Assembly: GCA_035503915.1 (NCBI GenBank)
Contig: DATJSU010000021.1
Coordinates: forward strand, 10,436 to 74,435
From: DATJMJ01 sp035503915
GTDB lineage: Bacteria; Actinomycetota; Acidimicrobiia; Acidimicrobiales; Palsa-688
Direction of reading: 5' to 3'
Length of the DNA stretch: 64,000 nt
Of this stretch, positions 25,113-34,131 are shown in pieces. The notes below the pieces were generated by a model. It made no database searches, had not been told where the DNA came from, and worked only from the letters and a program-made list of their open reading frames with translations. Made by a program: the position numbers and the translations under genes. The first letter of the stretch is position 1, and each line of letters opens with the position of its first letter.

Positions 25113-26288
25113 GTGTATACAAGTCAGGTGAACCCGGAGCGGCAACTCGAGCAACATTTTGCAGCCACCTTTGGCCGCGCACCCGAGGGGCTCTGGGCGG
25201 CGCCGGGCCGTGTCAACTTGATTGGCGAGTACACGGACCTAAACGAGGGTTTCGTGCTGCCTTTTGCCACGCCGCAAGCTACGAGAGTGCTTGCGGGGGG
25301 CCGCGAAGACCGGTGCCTCTCGGTGCGCTCGCTCCAGGACCGCGACGGGGGGCGCCTGGACATGGACCTCGACAACCCCGAGATGCCTGTCGGCTGGAGC
25401 GCTTACCCCCTGGCCGTCGCCCGCGCTATTGAGCTCTACGGTTACGGTGTAAAAGGCGCGGATCTCCTCATAGAAAGTGACGTGCCCGTAGGCGCCGGGC
25501 TCTCGTCGTCGGCGGCCCTCGAATGCAGCGTGGCATTGGCGCTTTGCGCACTGTCGGGCATCGACCTCCCCCCGATGGCCGTTGCGCTCATTGCACAGAG
25601 GGCAGAGAACCAATTTGTCGGCGTGCCCTCAGGGATAATGGACCAGGCAGCCTCGATGTGCTGCACCGCTGGGAACGCCTTGTTGTTGGACACGCGGGCG
25701 CTCCAAGCGCGCCAAGTCCCCTTCGACCCGGAGGCCGCCGGGCTCAGCCTCGTCGTGGTAGACACAAGGGTTAAGCACGGGCTGGCCGAGTCTGCTTATG
25801 GCGAAAGGCGAAAGTCTTGTGAAGACGCGGCTCGCGCTCTCGGGGTGAGGGCTTTACGCGATGTACCGCTTGACAAAAGCGAGGAGGCCTTGGCCCGGCT
25901 CTCCGAGCGGGGGAGCGAAGTCCTCGTCCGGCGTGCCAGGCACGTGCTCACCGAGGAAGCCCGGGTGCTCGCCGTGGTAGAGCACTTAGACGCGGGCGAC
26001 TTGAGCGGGCTCGGGCAACTGTTGTTGGCGGGCCACCGTTCGGCGCGAGACGACTTCGAAATCTCCTCTCCGGAGCTCGACACCGTTGTCGAAGTGGCGA
26101 TGGCGTCGGGAGCGCTCGGCGCCCGGCTCACCGGGGCTGGGTTCGGGGGTTCGGCGATAGCGCTCATCGCGAGCGAGCTGGCGGGAGCATTCGAGGCCGA
26201 AGTGACGGAGCAGTTCGCGGCTAAGGGGTTCGCTGGCCCGGCTTGCTTCCTGGCGGCGCCCTCGGCGGGGGCCAGGCGTGAACGGTAG
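25113..26288 (+). CDS. galK: Galactokinase
   Basis: The GHMP kinase (391 residues from GTG 25113, 386 from GTG 25128, neither with a clear ribosome site) phosphorylates galactose released by the upstream alpha-galactosidase. Motifs are APGRVNLIGEYTDLNEGFVL (family usually GEHTDY), VPVGAGLSSSAALE (ATP loop), GIMDQAAS and GARLTGAGFGGSAIAL. The Tyr in place of the His in GEHTDY is a mild deviation. It is the second gene of the LacI-controlled plus-strand operon. Confidence 0.93.
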   Translation: MYTSQVNPERQLEQHFAATFGRAPEGLWAAPGRVNLIGEYTDLNEGFVLPFATPQATRVLAGGREDRCLSVRSLQDRDGGRLDMDLDNPEMPVGWSAYPLAVARAIELYGYGVKGADLLIESDVPVGAGLSSSAALECSVALALCALSGIDLPPMAVALIAQRAENQFVGVPSGIMDQAASMCCTAGNALLLDTRALQARQVPFDPEAAGLSLVVVDTRVKHGLAESAYGERRKSCEDAARALGVRALRDVPLDKSEEALARLSERGSEVLVRRARHVLTEEARVLAVVEHLDAGDLSGLGQLLLAGHRSARDDFEISSPELDTVVEVAMASGALGARLTGAGFGGSAIALIASELAGAFEAEVTEQFAAKGFAGPACFLAAPSAGARRER

Positions 26289-26309
26289 GCGCCGCGCCTC
26301 AGGCTTTAC

Positions 26310-26933
26310 CTAGCTCTCGCCGACATGGTCGTCCAGCCACTGGCTGAGAGGCGCCGCGGCACGGAGGACCTGTACCACGCGGTCCTTTGCCTTGGCGGAC
26401 GCGAGCCACTTGCCCGGCGGCCACGATTGCCAGACCACGAGGCCTTTACCCTTCAGGAGCTCGATGCGAGGGTGTTCTTTGGGGTACCCCCGGGGCGCTG
26501 TCTTGAGCGGATCGCGTGCGCCGCACTCGAAGCCGGCAGAGCGGACCGCCGAAACGATAGACTCAAGCGTCTCGCCGGTGCGCGCCTGGTCGACAGCTTG
26601 CCGGTAGCGCTCAAGCTGGTCAGGGGCCATCACGTGCATGCCGGCGCCCACCCCGAGGCCTTCGGCCGCAAGGCTCACATAACCGTATGGGCCTATTGCG
26701 GCCGCGATGTTGGTCTTGTAAGGCGTCTTGTCCTTGCTGAAGCGCACGTCGCGATAAGGGCGGAAGATCCTGCCCGGCCCGAACTCGGGCTCGAGCTCGT
26801 CCATGAGCTCGAGCATGGGCTCTTTCACCCTCGACTCGTAAATGTGAAGATGAGCCTGCCAAAACGATTTCGAGTTGTCCTCTTCGAGATCCTCGAAAAA
26901 CTCGATGGCCTCGGCCGGCCAACCCTGGAACGC
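26310..26933 (-). CDS. DUF2461 (TIGR02453) family protein
   Basis: The 207-residue protein has the family pattern: AFQGWPAEAIEFFEDLEEDN near the start, PYRDVRFSKDKTPYKTNIAA, GVGAGMHVMAPDQLERYR and PRGYPKEHP. Biochemical function is unknown. I chose GTG 26933 because family members begin directly before the F-P-EAI-FF segment; a GTG at 26969 would add 12 residues and overlap the divergent permease start. It converges on galK with a 21-bp gap. Confidence 0.82.
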   Translation of the reverse strand, partial: AFQGWPAEAIEFFEDLEEDNSKSFWQAHLHIYESRVKEPMLELMDELEPEFGPGRIFRPYRDVRFSKDKTPYKTNIAAAIGPYGYVSLAAEGLGVGAGMHVMAPDQLERYRQAVDQARTGETLESIVSAVRSAGFECGARDPLKTAPRGYPKEHPRIELLKGKGLVVWQSWPPGKWLASAKAKDRVVQVLRAAAPLSQWLDDHVGES

Positions 26934-26961
26934 CACAGCACGGGATTGTAGCCTCGCATCG

Positions 26962-28710
26962 GTGGCCACCCAGCGGATCTTCCCCGGCCGGATCAGCCTT
27001 CGCAGGCCTCAGTTGAGCCCTGCCGACATCGTCGTCGGGCTTGGCGTGATCGCGCTGCTCTACGGCGTGCTCCGGCTCGGGCGGTCGATGACAGTCAGGT
27101 TTACCCCAAGCGTAGCTTCGCTGCCCCTGCCGACCGGCATCTCGCACATCCCGTACTACGCCGCGCGCTCGCTGCTGCGGATGTTCATCGCGCTCGGCGC
27201 CTCGACAGTCTTCACTTTCCTGTACGGGACGGCTGCCGCGAGGCTGCGCAGAGCCGAAAAGGTGCTCGTCCCGTTGCTCGACATCCTCCAGTCGGTACCG
27301 ATCCTCGGCTTTTTGACCTTTACGGTGACCTTTTTTGTGAACGCGTTCAAAGGGTCGCTCCTCGGCCTCGAGGCGGCCTCGGTCTTTGCCGTGTTCACGT
27401 CCCAAGCTTGGAACATGACCTTCAGCTTCTATCATTCGCTCGTCTCGCAACCCCGCGACCTCGACGAGGCGTCCCGCATGTACCGGCTGACGAAGTGGCA
27501 GCGTTTTTGGAAGTTGGACGTGCCCGGGTCGATGATCGGCCTCGTGTGGAACGCGATGATGAGCATGGGGGGCGGCTGGTTCTTCCTGACGGCATCGGAA
27601 GCGATATCGATCAACGGCAAGGCGACCACGTACCTGCCTGGGATCGGCAGTTACATTGGGGTCGCGGAACAGCAAGGCTCCATTGGCAAGGTGGGGATTG
27701 CTATTGCCGCCATGGTCGTGCTCGTGATAGGAGTCAATGTACTTTTCTTCAGACCGCTCGTGGCGTGGGCGGAAAAGTTCCGGATGGAGGAGTCTGAAGC
27801 GGGCGGCAAGCCTCGCAGCTATGTGCTGGACTTGTTGCGCCAGTCGCGCCTGCCGAAGACCCTCGGGCGGCGCCTCGCGCCGCTCGGTGAAGCGCTGGGC
27901 AACGCCGCCCGCCCCTTCGGCCTGGCTGAATACCCTTTGGCCGAGGACGAACGAAAGCGCAGAGCGGGCGACGCCGTTTTTTGGGCCATTGTTGTTGGGG
28001 TTTGTGGCTGGGGAGCGTGGGCCGGCATGTCCTTCCTCGTTAGGCGCGTAGGATGGGGCACCTTCGCCTACGCGTTCGGCCTTGGCGGGATAACTTTTGC
28101 GCGCGTCGCTGTGGTTGTGCTCCTGTCCACGCTCATCTGGGTACCGATAGGGGTCAAGATCGGGATGAGCCCTCACCTTTCACGTTACGCGCAGCCAGTA
28201 GTCCAGGTGCTGGCTAGCTTCCCTTCCAACTTGCTCTTCCCTTTCGCCGTTATCGCCTTCCTCGCCATCGGTTTGTCCCTCAACATCGGGGGGGTCGTCT
28301 TGATGGCGCTTGGCGCTCAGTGGTACATCCTCTTCAACGCGATAGCCGGTGGCATGGCGGTACCCAACGACCTGCGCGAAATGTCCCTCAGCATGCGCCT
28401 CACCCGTGCCCAGCGCTGGCGCCGTGTGATCCTGCCGGCGGTGTTCCCGGCCTACGTGACGGGGGGTGTCACGGCTGCCGGGGGAGCATGGAACGCTTCC
28501 ATCGTGGCAGAAGTGGCGACCTGGAGGAACCATCACTTGGTCGCGAAGGGCCTCGGGGCATTTATCACGAACGCAGCGAACTCCCCCGCCCATAACGCGT
28601 TTGCGAAAGTATTGACGGGGGTCGTCGTCATGAGCTTCTATGTCGTCGTGGTGAACCGCGTCTTCTGGCGCCGCCTCTACCGCCTCGCCGAGGCTCGTTT
28701 TACGCTATGA
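26962..28710 (+). CDS. Fused ABC permease with two NitT/TauT-like domains
   Basis: The 582-residue membrane protein holds two permease domains, about residues 60-270 and 360-570. Each has an EAA-type loop: DEASRMYRLTKWQRFWKLDV and EMSLSMRLTRAQRWRRVILP. A Lys/Arg-rich cytosolic linker (about 275-345) joins them. One polypeptide thus supplies a whole channel. GTG 26962 is the start nearest to the first helix; the ATGs further upstream run into the divergent DUF2461 gene. The stop overlaps the ATPase start (ATGA). No substrate-binding protein is encoded nearby, so the substrate and even the direction are open. Confidence 0.85.
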   Translation: MATQRIFPGRISLRRPQLSPADIVVGLGVIALLYGVLRLGRSMTVRFTPSVASLPLPTGISHIPYYAARSLLRMFIALGASTVFTFLYGTAAARLRRAEKVLVPLLDILQSVPILGFLTFTVTFFVNAFKGSLLGLEAASVFAVFTSQAWNMTFSFYHSLVSQPRDLDEASRMYRLTKWQRFWKLDVPGSMIGLVWNAMMSMGGGWFFLTASEAISINGKATTYLPGIGSYIGVAEQQGSIGKVGIAIAAMVVLVIGVNVLFFRPLVAWAEKFRMEESEAGGKPRSYVLDLLRQSRLPKTLGRRLAPLGEALGNAARPFGLAEYPLAEDERKRRAGDAVFWAIVVGVCGWGAWAGMSFLVRRVGWGTFAYAFGLGGITFARVAVVVLLSTLIWVPIGVKIGMSPHLSRYAQPVVQVLASFPSNLLFPFAVIAFLAIGLSLNIGGVVLMALGAQWYILFNAIAGGMAVPNDLREMSLSMRLTRAQRWRRVILPAVFPAYVTGGVTAAGGAWNASIVAEVATWRNHHLVAKGLGAFITNAANSPAHNAFAKVLTGVVVMSFYVVVVNRVFWRRLYRLAEARFTL

Positions 28711-30131
28711 CCTCACAGCAAAAGACATCGACGGGAGCCAGGAAAGTGGACCGCAGGCAGGTCATCATCGAGGTGAGCGAGGTCACAAAGTCCTACACCT
28801 CGCCCGACGGACGGCCGCTGCCCGTCCTCGATGGCATCTCCTTCGAGCTCTCCGAAGGGGAGATCATCGCCCTTTTGGGCCGCTCCGGATCGGGCAAGAG
28901 CACGCTCTTGCGCTGCATCGCCGGGCTCATCGCTCCTACGAGCGGTGTCGTCCGCTACCGCGGCGCCACGCTCAACGGCGCCAACCCCGGGGTGGCGATG
29001 GTGTTCCAGAGCTTTGCGCTCCTCCCGTGGTTGACAGTGCTCCAAAACGTCGAGCTCGGCCTCGAGGCGCGGGGCTTCCCGCGAGCGGAGCGGCGCGAGC
29101 GGGCAGTGCAAGCCATCGACCGCATCGGCCTGGACGGCTTCGAGTCCGCCTACCCAAAGGAGCTCTCTGGCGGCATGCGCCAGCGCGTGGGCTTCGCCCG
29201 TGCACTGGTGGTGCAGCCGGACGCTCTCCTGATGGACGAGCCTTTTTCGGCGCTCGATGTCCTCACCGCGCAAAACCTTCGTACCGAGCTCCTGAAGTTG
29301 TGGGCGGAGAGCGATTTCCCAACCCGGTCCATGTTGATCGTGACGCACAACATCGAAGAGGCGGTCATCTTGGCGGACCGCATATTCGTCCTCGGCACCA
29401 ACCCCGGCCGCATACGGCGCGAGGTCGAGGTCCCCTTCCCCCAGCCCCGAGACCGCACCAGCCAAGGTTTCCAGGACCTTGTGGACGAAATTTACGGCTT
29501 GATGACGACGCCGGACCAAAGGGCGCCGGCGCACGTCTGGGCAGAGGGCGGCGAGGGTGAGGGCGCCGATGGTCCGAAGGCGGGCCCCGCAGGTTCGCCG
29601 ATCGCGTACCCGCTCCCGCAGGCAACGGTCGGGGGTTTGTCAGGCCTGGTCGAAATCCTCGCTGCTCGCGGCGGACGGGAGGACCTACCCAACCTCGCGA
29701 ACATCCTCATTTTCGAAGTCGACGACTTGCTGCCTCTCGTCGACGCGGCCCAAATGCTCCGTTTTGTCACAGTGAACAACGCCGATATCGAGCTCACGCC
29801 CGAGGGAAAGGCTTTCTACGAAGCCGATATCGACACTTCCAAGCGGATCTTTGCGCGCCAGGCTCTCGACAGCGCCCCCCTCGTCCGCTCGATCGTCAAC
29901 GCTCTCGAGCACTGCCCGGACGGGTCGCTCTCGGAGAGGTTCTTCCTCGACCTGCTGAGGCGGGGTTTCACAGAAGAGGAAGCGCAGACGCAGTTGGACA
30001 TCGCGATCGACTGGGGGCGCTATGCCGAGCTGTTCGACTTTGACTCGAACACGCTCCAATTGCACTTGGAGCTTGCGCTCGTGGACGAAGACGGTGAGCC
30101 TCGGGCGCCGGTGAGGGCCAGCGCCCGTTGA
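28707..30131 (+). CDS. ABC ATPase, NitT/TauT type, with AAA-associated C-terminal domain
   Basis: The 474-residue ATPase has Walker A GRSGSGKSTLL (near residue 60), Q-loop QSFALLPWL, signature LSGGMRQR and Walker B ALLMDEPFSALD, followed by the switch His in VTHNIEEA. After about residue 290 a variable linker leads to a domain of about 140 residues (LVEILAARGG to LQLHLELAL) that matches the AAA-associated C-terminal domain PF09821 found on this ATPase subgroup. It overlaps the fused permease gene, so the two form one transporter. Confidence 0.88.
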   Translation: MTSQQKTSTGARKVDRRQVIIEVSEVTKSYTSPDGRPLPVLDGISFELSEGEIIALLGRSGSGKSTLLRCIAGLIAPTSGVVRYRGATLNGANPGVAMVFQSFALLPWLTVLQNVELGLEARGFPRAERRERAVQAIDRIGLDGFESAYPKELSGGMRQRVGFARALVVQPDALLMDEPFSALDVLTAQNLRTELLKLWAESDFPTRSMLIVTHNIEEAVILADRIFVLGTNPGRIRREVEVPFPQPRDRTSQGFQDLVDEIYGLMTTPDQRAPAHVWAEGGEGEGADGPKAGPAGSPIAYPLPQATVGGLSGLVEILAARGGREDLPNLANILIFEVDDLLPLVDAAQMLRFVTVNNADIELTPEGKAFYEADIDTSKRIFARQALDSAPLVRSIVNALEHCPDGSLSERFFLDLLRRGFTEEEAQTQLDIAIDWGRYAELFDFDSNTLQLHLELALVDEDGEPRAPVRASAR

Positions 30132-30136
30132 GCCCC

Positions 30137-30772
30137 TCAGCCCTTGGTGCTCCCCGTCGAGGGTTGAGCGAAGACGACCGGGACCCAGCCCTCGAGCGTG
30201 CTCCCTATATAGACTTCAGCGAAGTAAGTGCCGGCTTCGGTGTAGTCCGCCTTGGCAAATACCGAGTACCAGTTGGTCTGGTCCAGTTTGGAGTCCCATG
30301 TGTACTTGTAGATGGTGGCGTTGGACGGCGAGAGGACGCGGAACTCGACAGGCGTCGTTTCCTGGCGGCTGCTGAAAACAAAGAACGCAAAGTCCAATGT
30401 GCACGAGCTCGTGCAAGTAGACCAGCTGTTGGAAATATCGTTGGCGGTGAGGGCGGCTCCGTAGTCCTTGCCGTCGGGGCCGCCGGTGAGGGATGCCCCC
30501 ACTGCAAAGGTGGCGGCGGGCAGGATCTCGGCCTGTATGTAGTTGCGTGGGGACGCGGCCGCGGATGCGACGATGCGCGTGAGACGAGCCTCCATGGCTT
30601 TTGTAGAAGCGGCTTTGGCGGCGGTGGCCCTCGTGAAGGCGGCGGGGGTACCTTTCCCGCCTGCGCCGGCTAAGGGCTTTGCTGGCGATGTGGCGGCACC
30701 CGCCAATATCAACAGCCCGGCGAGCCCGGCTGCCGCAAGGTTGGTGAGGCCTTTGCCAGGGGACGTTTTCAT
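30137..30772 (-). CDS. Secreted protein of unknown function
   Basis: The 211-residue protein starts after GGAGGAG with a signal peptide (MKTSPGKGLTNLAAAGLAGL; cleavage near residue 30). An Ala/Lys/Thr helix region (about 35-75) precedes a probable beta-sandwich with DISNSWSTCTSSCTLDFAFF, TPVEFRVLSPSNATIYKYTW and GTYFAEVYIGS. The two cysteines could form a disulfide. I do not recognise a family. It converges on the ABC ATPase gene with only 5 bp between stops, and is divergent from the MscS-like gene. Confidence 0.65.
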   Translation of the reverse strand: MKTSPGKGLTNLAAAGLAGLLILAGAATSPAKPLAGAGGKGTPAAFTRATAAKAASTKAMEARLTRIVASAAASPRNYIQAEILPAATFAVGASLTGGPDGKDYGAALTANDISNSWSTCTSSCTLDFAFFVFSSRQETTPVEFRVLSPSNATIYKYTWDSKLDQTNWYSVFAKADYTEAGTYFAEVYIGSTLEGWVPVVFAQPSTGSTKG

Positions 30773-30876
30773 GATGGTGCTCCTCCGAGGTCCTGGAGGC
30801 GGCGGTCCAGCCCGCCGACCCAGCGCGCGGCTGCAGATGCCGGCACTATCCCACGTCGCCGGAGGCTAGCAAAGGC

Positions 30877-31677
30877 GTGAGCGGGGAGAATCGGCTAGGG
30901 TCGCCTTCCCGAGCCCTGAGGGAGGCAGGTGTGCCAGGCCAGAACCCCACAAGCGCCATCAAGGCAGGTCGCACCAGCAACTTGGTCGTGGGGAGCTCTC
31001 TTGGCGCGCTTACGATAGCGGCGCTCGCGGTCGGCCGTGCGTTTGGCAAAGTGACTGGACGAGCCATCGACCCGCGGGTGATTGCCTGGACGAGTGCGGC
31101 CGTAGTGCTCGTAGCCGGTGTCCTGGCTGCGACACGCCTCTCCCGGGCCTTCAGCCACCTCGCCACCCGCGGGTCACCGGCGGCGGGGGGCGCCGTGCGC
31201 GTCGTTTCGGGTGGGGCTGGCTACCTTTTGGTGCTCTTTGCGTTCCTTGCCGTGCTCGAGGTCCAAGCCGAGAAGCTCCTCGTGGGCGCCGGCCTGGTGG
31301 GCGTGGTGCTCGGCATCGCGGGCCAGCAGAGCTTGGGGAACGTCTTTGCCGGGCTCGTCCTCGTAGTCGCGAGGCCCTTCGCAGTTGGCGACCAGGTGAG
31401 GGTCCGCGCAGGCTCGCTCGGAGGCGTGTTCGAGGGCTGCGTGACCGAGATGAGCCTGACCTATGTGACTCTTCGGGTAGAGGACGTGTCTTTCAAGGTG
31501 CCCAATTCGGTGATGCTCTCTGTCGGGGTAGGGCGGCTTCCCGTAGTCAAGCCTCCCGAACTGAGCGAGGACGGGAGTGGCCCGGGAAGCGGGGCGAGCG
31601 AGGTCACGACCAGCTTTCCAGGCGAGGCCGGGCTGGCCAACGACCCTGCGGCACCGCCGGGCACGCCGCCGCAATAA
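30877..31677 (+). CDS. Small mechanosensitive channel, MscS family
   Basis: The 266-residue membrane protein has about three to four helices and the pore helix and beta domain of MscS: LVGAGLVGVVLGIAGQQSLG, then FAGLVLVVARPFAVGDQVRV and FEGCVTEMSLTYVTLR with FKVPNSVML. It lacks the large C-terminal cage of E. coli MscS; after the beta domain only a low-complexity tail (about residues 225-266) remains. It would open on membrane tension. GTG 30877 is the start. Confidence 0.85.
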   Translation: MSGENRLGSPSRALREAGVPGQNPTSAIKAGRTSNLVVGSSLGALTIAALAVGRAFGKVTGRAIDPRVIAWTSAAVVLVAGVLAATRLSRAFSHLATRGSPAAGGAVRVVSGGAGYLLVLFAFLAVLEVQAEKLLVGAGLVGVVLGIAGQQSLGNVFAGLVLVVARPFAVGDQVRVRAGSLGGVFEGCVTEMSLTYVTLRVEDVSFKVPNSVMLSVGVGRLPVVKPPELSEDGSGPGSGASEVTTSFPGEAGLANDPAAPPGTPPQ

Positions 31678-31728
31678 CCCGGCCAAAGCGCCAGCTCAAT
31701 AGGTGGCCGCGCAGCGATGGGCGGGTCC

Positions 31729-32856
31729 TCAGCTGCCCGCGGCGCGCAAGCGCTCGGCCGCTTCCTCGGGGACGACATCGTTGGCGAAAGCGTCCATCGC
31801 TGATTCCGAACCAGCTAGGAACTTGAGCTTGTCTGAGGTACGCCGCACCGTGAACATCTCAAGATGTACTGCCAGTTCATCGCGGCCGTGCCGGAGGGGC
31901 GCCTGGTGCCATCCCGCAATATAAGGGGCAGGAGCATCAAAAAGTCTTGTAAAACGGCCGAAAATATCGAGCAAGAGCTCGGGCAGCTCTGTGCGCGCGC
32001 CTCTACTGAGGCTCTCCAAGTCAGGGGCCCGCTCATTTGGGTAGCAATGGACTTCGTAGGGCCAGCGGGCGGCGTGGGGCACAAAAGCGGTCCAGTGTGC
32101 CGTGGTTGTCACGACTCGCTTACGCTCTCGGCGCTCAGCCTGCAAGATGTCGTCAAATATGTTGGTGCCGTGCTTGCTCTGGTAAGCGACCGCAGACGCG
32201 AGCATTTTGGCCGTCCTTGGTGTGACAAACGGGTACGCGTAGATCTGCCCGTGTGGGTGCGGCTGGGTGACGCCGATCTCGCGCCCGCGGTTCTCGAAGC
32301 AGAAGACCTGTTCCACGCCCTGGGTAGCGCTCAGGTCGCGCGTGCGGTCAACGAGCGCTGAGACGACCAGGTCCACTCGTTGGGCGCTCAAATCGGCAAA
32401 CGAGGCGTCGTGGTCGTCCGTGTAGCAGACAACTTCGCAGCGCCCCGCCGAGGGCAGTTCGGCCATGATGTCTTCGGGTGGCACGGCCCCGTGCGGCGTG
32501 CTCCCGGGCCCCCTTGGGCCCTTCTCCCAAGCCCGGGAGGAGTGGGGAGGTGCCGCGAGGGCAGGGAACCGGTTCTCAAAAACGGCGACTTCGTAGCTGC
32601 TCTCAGGGACCTCCGTCGGGTGCCCCGGCCGCGATGGGCAGAGCGGGCAGTCCTCCGTTGAGGGCAGGTACGTACGGTCCTGGCGGTGGGAGGCGTACAT
32701 GACCCACGTCCCCAAAATGTCGTCGTAGCGCAGTGAGGAGGAGACCGCCATAGGTGCGAGCGGCCGCGTGTCGGCAGCGTTGCGCTCCCGCTCCCCAAGC
32801 TCGTCGTAGTAGATGATCTCCCGGCCGTCGGCCAGCCTTCTAATCGTCTTCCTCAC
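31729..32856 (-). CDS. galT: Galactose-1-phosphate uridylyltransferase
   Basis: The 375-residue enzyme exchanges UMP between UDP-glucose and galactose-1-P, the Leloir step after GalK. It begins RKTIRRLADGREIIYYDE, has the zinc-type CPLCPSRPG, FENRFPAL and the active site TQPHPHGQIYAYP with the nucleophilic second His of HPH. GTG 32856 was chosen because it follows GGAG and gives the usual N-terminus; longer in-frame starts cross the promoter of the divergent AIM24 gene. It lies 5.4 kb from galK, outside the LacI-controlled operon. Confidence 0.92.
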   Translation of the reverse strand: MRKTIRRLADGREIIYYDELGERERNAADTRPLAPMAVSSSLRYDDILGTWVMYASHRQDRTYLPSTEDCPLCPSRPGHPTEVPESSYEVAVFENRFPALAAPPHSSRAWEKGPRGPGSTPHGAVPPEDIMAELPSAGRCEVVCYTDDHDASFADLSAQRVDLVVSALVDRTRDLSATQGVEQVFCFENRGREIGVTQPHPHGQIYAYPFVTPRTAKMLASAVAYQSKHGTNIFDDILQAERRERKRVVTTTAHWTAFVPHAARWPYEVHCYPNERAPDLESLSRGARTELPELLLDIFGRFTRLFDAPAPYIAGWHQAPLRHGRDELAVHLEMFTVRRTSDKLKFLAGSESAMDAFANDVVPEEAAERLRAAGS

Positions 32857-33024
32857 GATCGCGTTCTCCAAGCCTTCATGCTCGATGCCACTGGCATCCC
32901 CACGTCGTGTAGCGCAGTCGCGCATGAGGTTACCGGCACGCGTGCCCCCGTGCCTTCGAAGAGGCGCTGTGATAAGGTCCGCTTCGTCTCCGGCCGGGCA
33001 ACAAACGGGGGGTGTCAAGGCGCC

Positions 33025-34065
33025 ATGACCGATGTCGACCAGAGGATCCAGTGCCGGTGGTGCCACGAGCAGAGCCCGGTTGCCGCCCGCACCTGTGATC
33101 ACTGCGGCGCACCCCTCGATGTTCGCGATGTGGTGACCGACAGTGGCTGGCGGGAGGCGCCCAGGCTCAGGGACCTCACCGAGCTCCACTGGTCAGCGAG
33201 CACACTTCAGCTCGACACGGGCGTTGTCCCGGTGGTCGAGATCCTCTTGGCAGCCCAAGACCACGTGTTCTTCGAGCACTATGCGATGCTCTGGAAGGAC
33301 GAAACAGTACCGATGTCGGTCATGCCGAGCCCCGGCGGGAGCCGCCGGCTGTTCGCGGGCGTGCCGTTCGTGCTGAGCGTCGCCCGTGGCCCTGGCAAGA
33401 TCGCGTTCTCGCGCGATGCCGCAGGTGAGCTCGTCGTGCTCCCCATCGAGCCCCCTGCCCAGGTCGATGTCCGCGAGCACGCGATGGTGCTGGCATCTGG
33501 CACGCTCAGCTACTCCTTTGAAAAGTTGCCCGGCGTCAGGGCCATGCTCGCGAGCGGGAGCGGCATGTACATGGACCGCTTCATGGCGCAGGCGGCACCA
33601 GGGTTGCTCGTGCTCCATGGCTACGGGAACGTGTTCCAAAGGTCGCTGGCAGAGGGGGAGACCATCCTCATCGAGCCGGGAGCGTTCCTCTACAAGGATT
33701 CGACGGTCGCCATGGAGACGACCTCGGTCAACTTCAAGGGGATGCCGAGCGCGGCTGGCCAGGCCCCCTCGGCTGAAGCGGGGACCGGCGAAGCGGGCCT
33801 CGGCGGGCCCGGCGGCCAAGCGGCGCCAGCGGAGGCCGCCCCGGCACCCGAGCCAAAGAAGGGCGGGCTCTTCGGGCGCCTCAAGTCGGCCACCTCTGCC
33901 ATCAACGTCGGCGGTCTCGCCGCTGCCGCAGGGGGATTACGCAGCGGGGGCATCGCGGGGGCGCTCTCTGGCCTCGCGGGCGGGGGCGGCTCGACCGTGC
34001 TGCGGATGAAGGGCCCTGGACGAATAGGGATCCAATCGATGTTCAAACCGCACGAGACTGACTGA
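33025..34065 (+). CDS. AIM24-family protein with N-terminal zinc ribbon (1)
   Basis: The 346-residue protein begins with a zinc ribbon (CRWCHEQSPVAARTCDHCG, residues 10-28). An AIM24/TIM24-like beta fold follows (about 50-240, with PGKIAFSRDAAGELVVLPIE, DVREHAMVLASG and GETILIEPGAFLYKDSTV). A Pro/Ala-rich linker, a Gly-rich segment (about 300-325) and a closing strand MKGPGRIGIQSMF complete it; the linker interrupts the last part of the fold. No enzymatic role is known for bacterial AIM24 proteins. ATG 33025 follows AAGG. A paralogue and queC follow. Confidence 0.78.
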   Translation: MTDVDQRIQCRWCHEQSPVAARTCDHCGAPLDVRDVVTDSGWREAPRLRDLTELHWSASTLQLDTGVVPVVEILLAAQDHVFFEHYAMLWKDETVPMSVMPSPGGSRRLFAGVPFVLSVARGPGKIAFSRDAAGELVVLPIEPPAQVDVREHAMVLASGTLSYSFEKLPGVRAMLASGSGMYMDRFMAQAAPGLLVLHGYGNVFQRSLAEGETILIEPGAFLYKDSTVAMETTSVNFKGMPSAAGQAPSAEAGTGEAGLGGPGGQAAPAEAAPAPEPKKGGLFGRLKSATSAINVGGLAAAAGGLRSGGIAGALSGLAGGGGSTVLRMKGPGRIGIQSMFKPHETD

Positions 34066-34131
34066 GCCCCCGCGCCATGGACCGCCCCGTCGTGGGCCCG
34101 CACAGGGCCAAGAGCTGAGAGGTGCACGGAG

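Noticed and set aside
26620..28176. Long minus-strand reading frame (518 codons) across the permease gene
   Set aside because: It is rich in Arg/Pro/His/Gly, has no domain and mirrors a well-supported permease gene. Such antisense frames are common in GC-rich coding DNA. The same applies to frames at 7652-8950, 6567-7496, 14607-15665 and 5105-5929.
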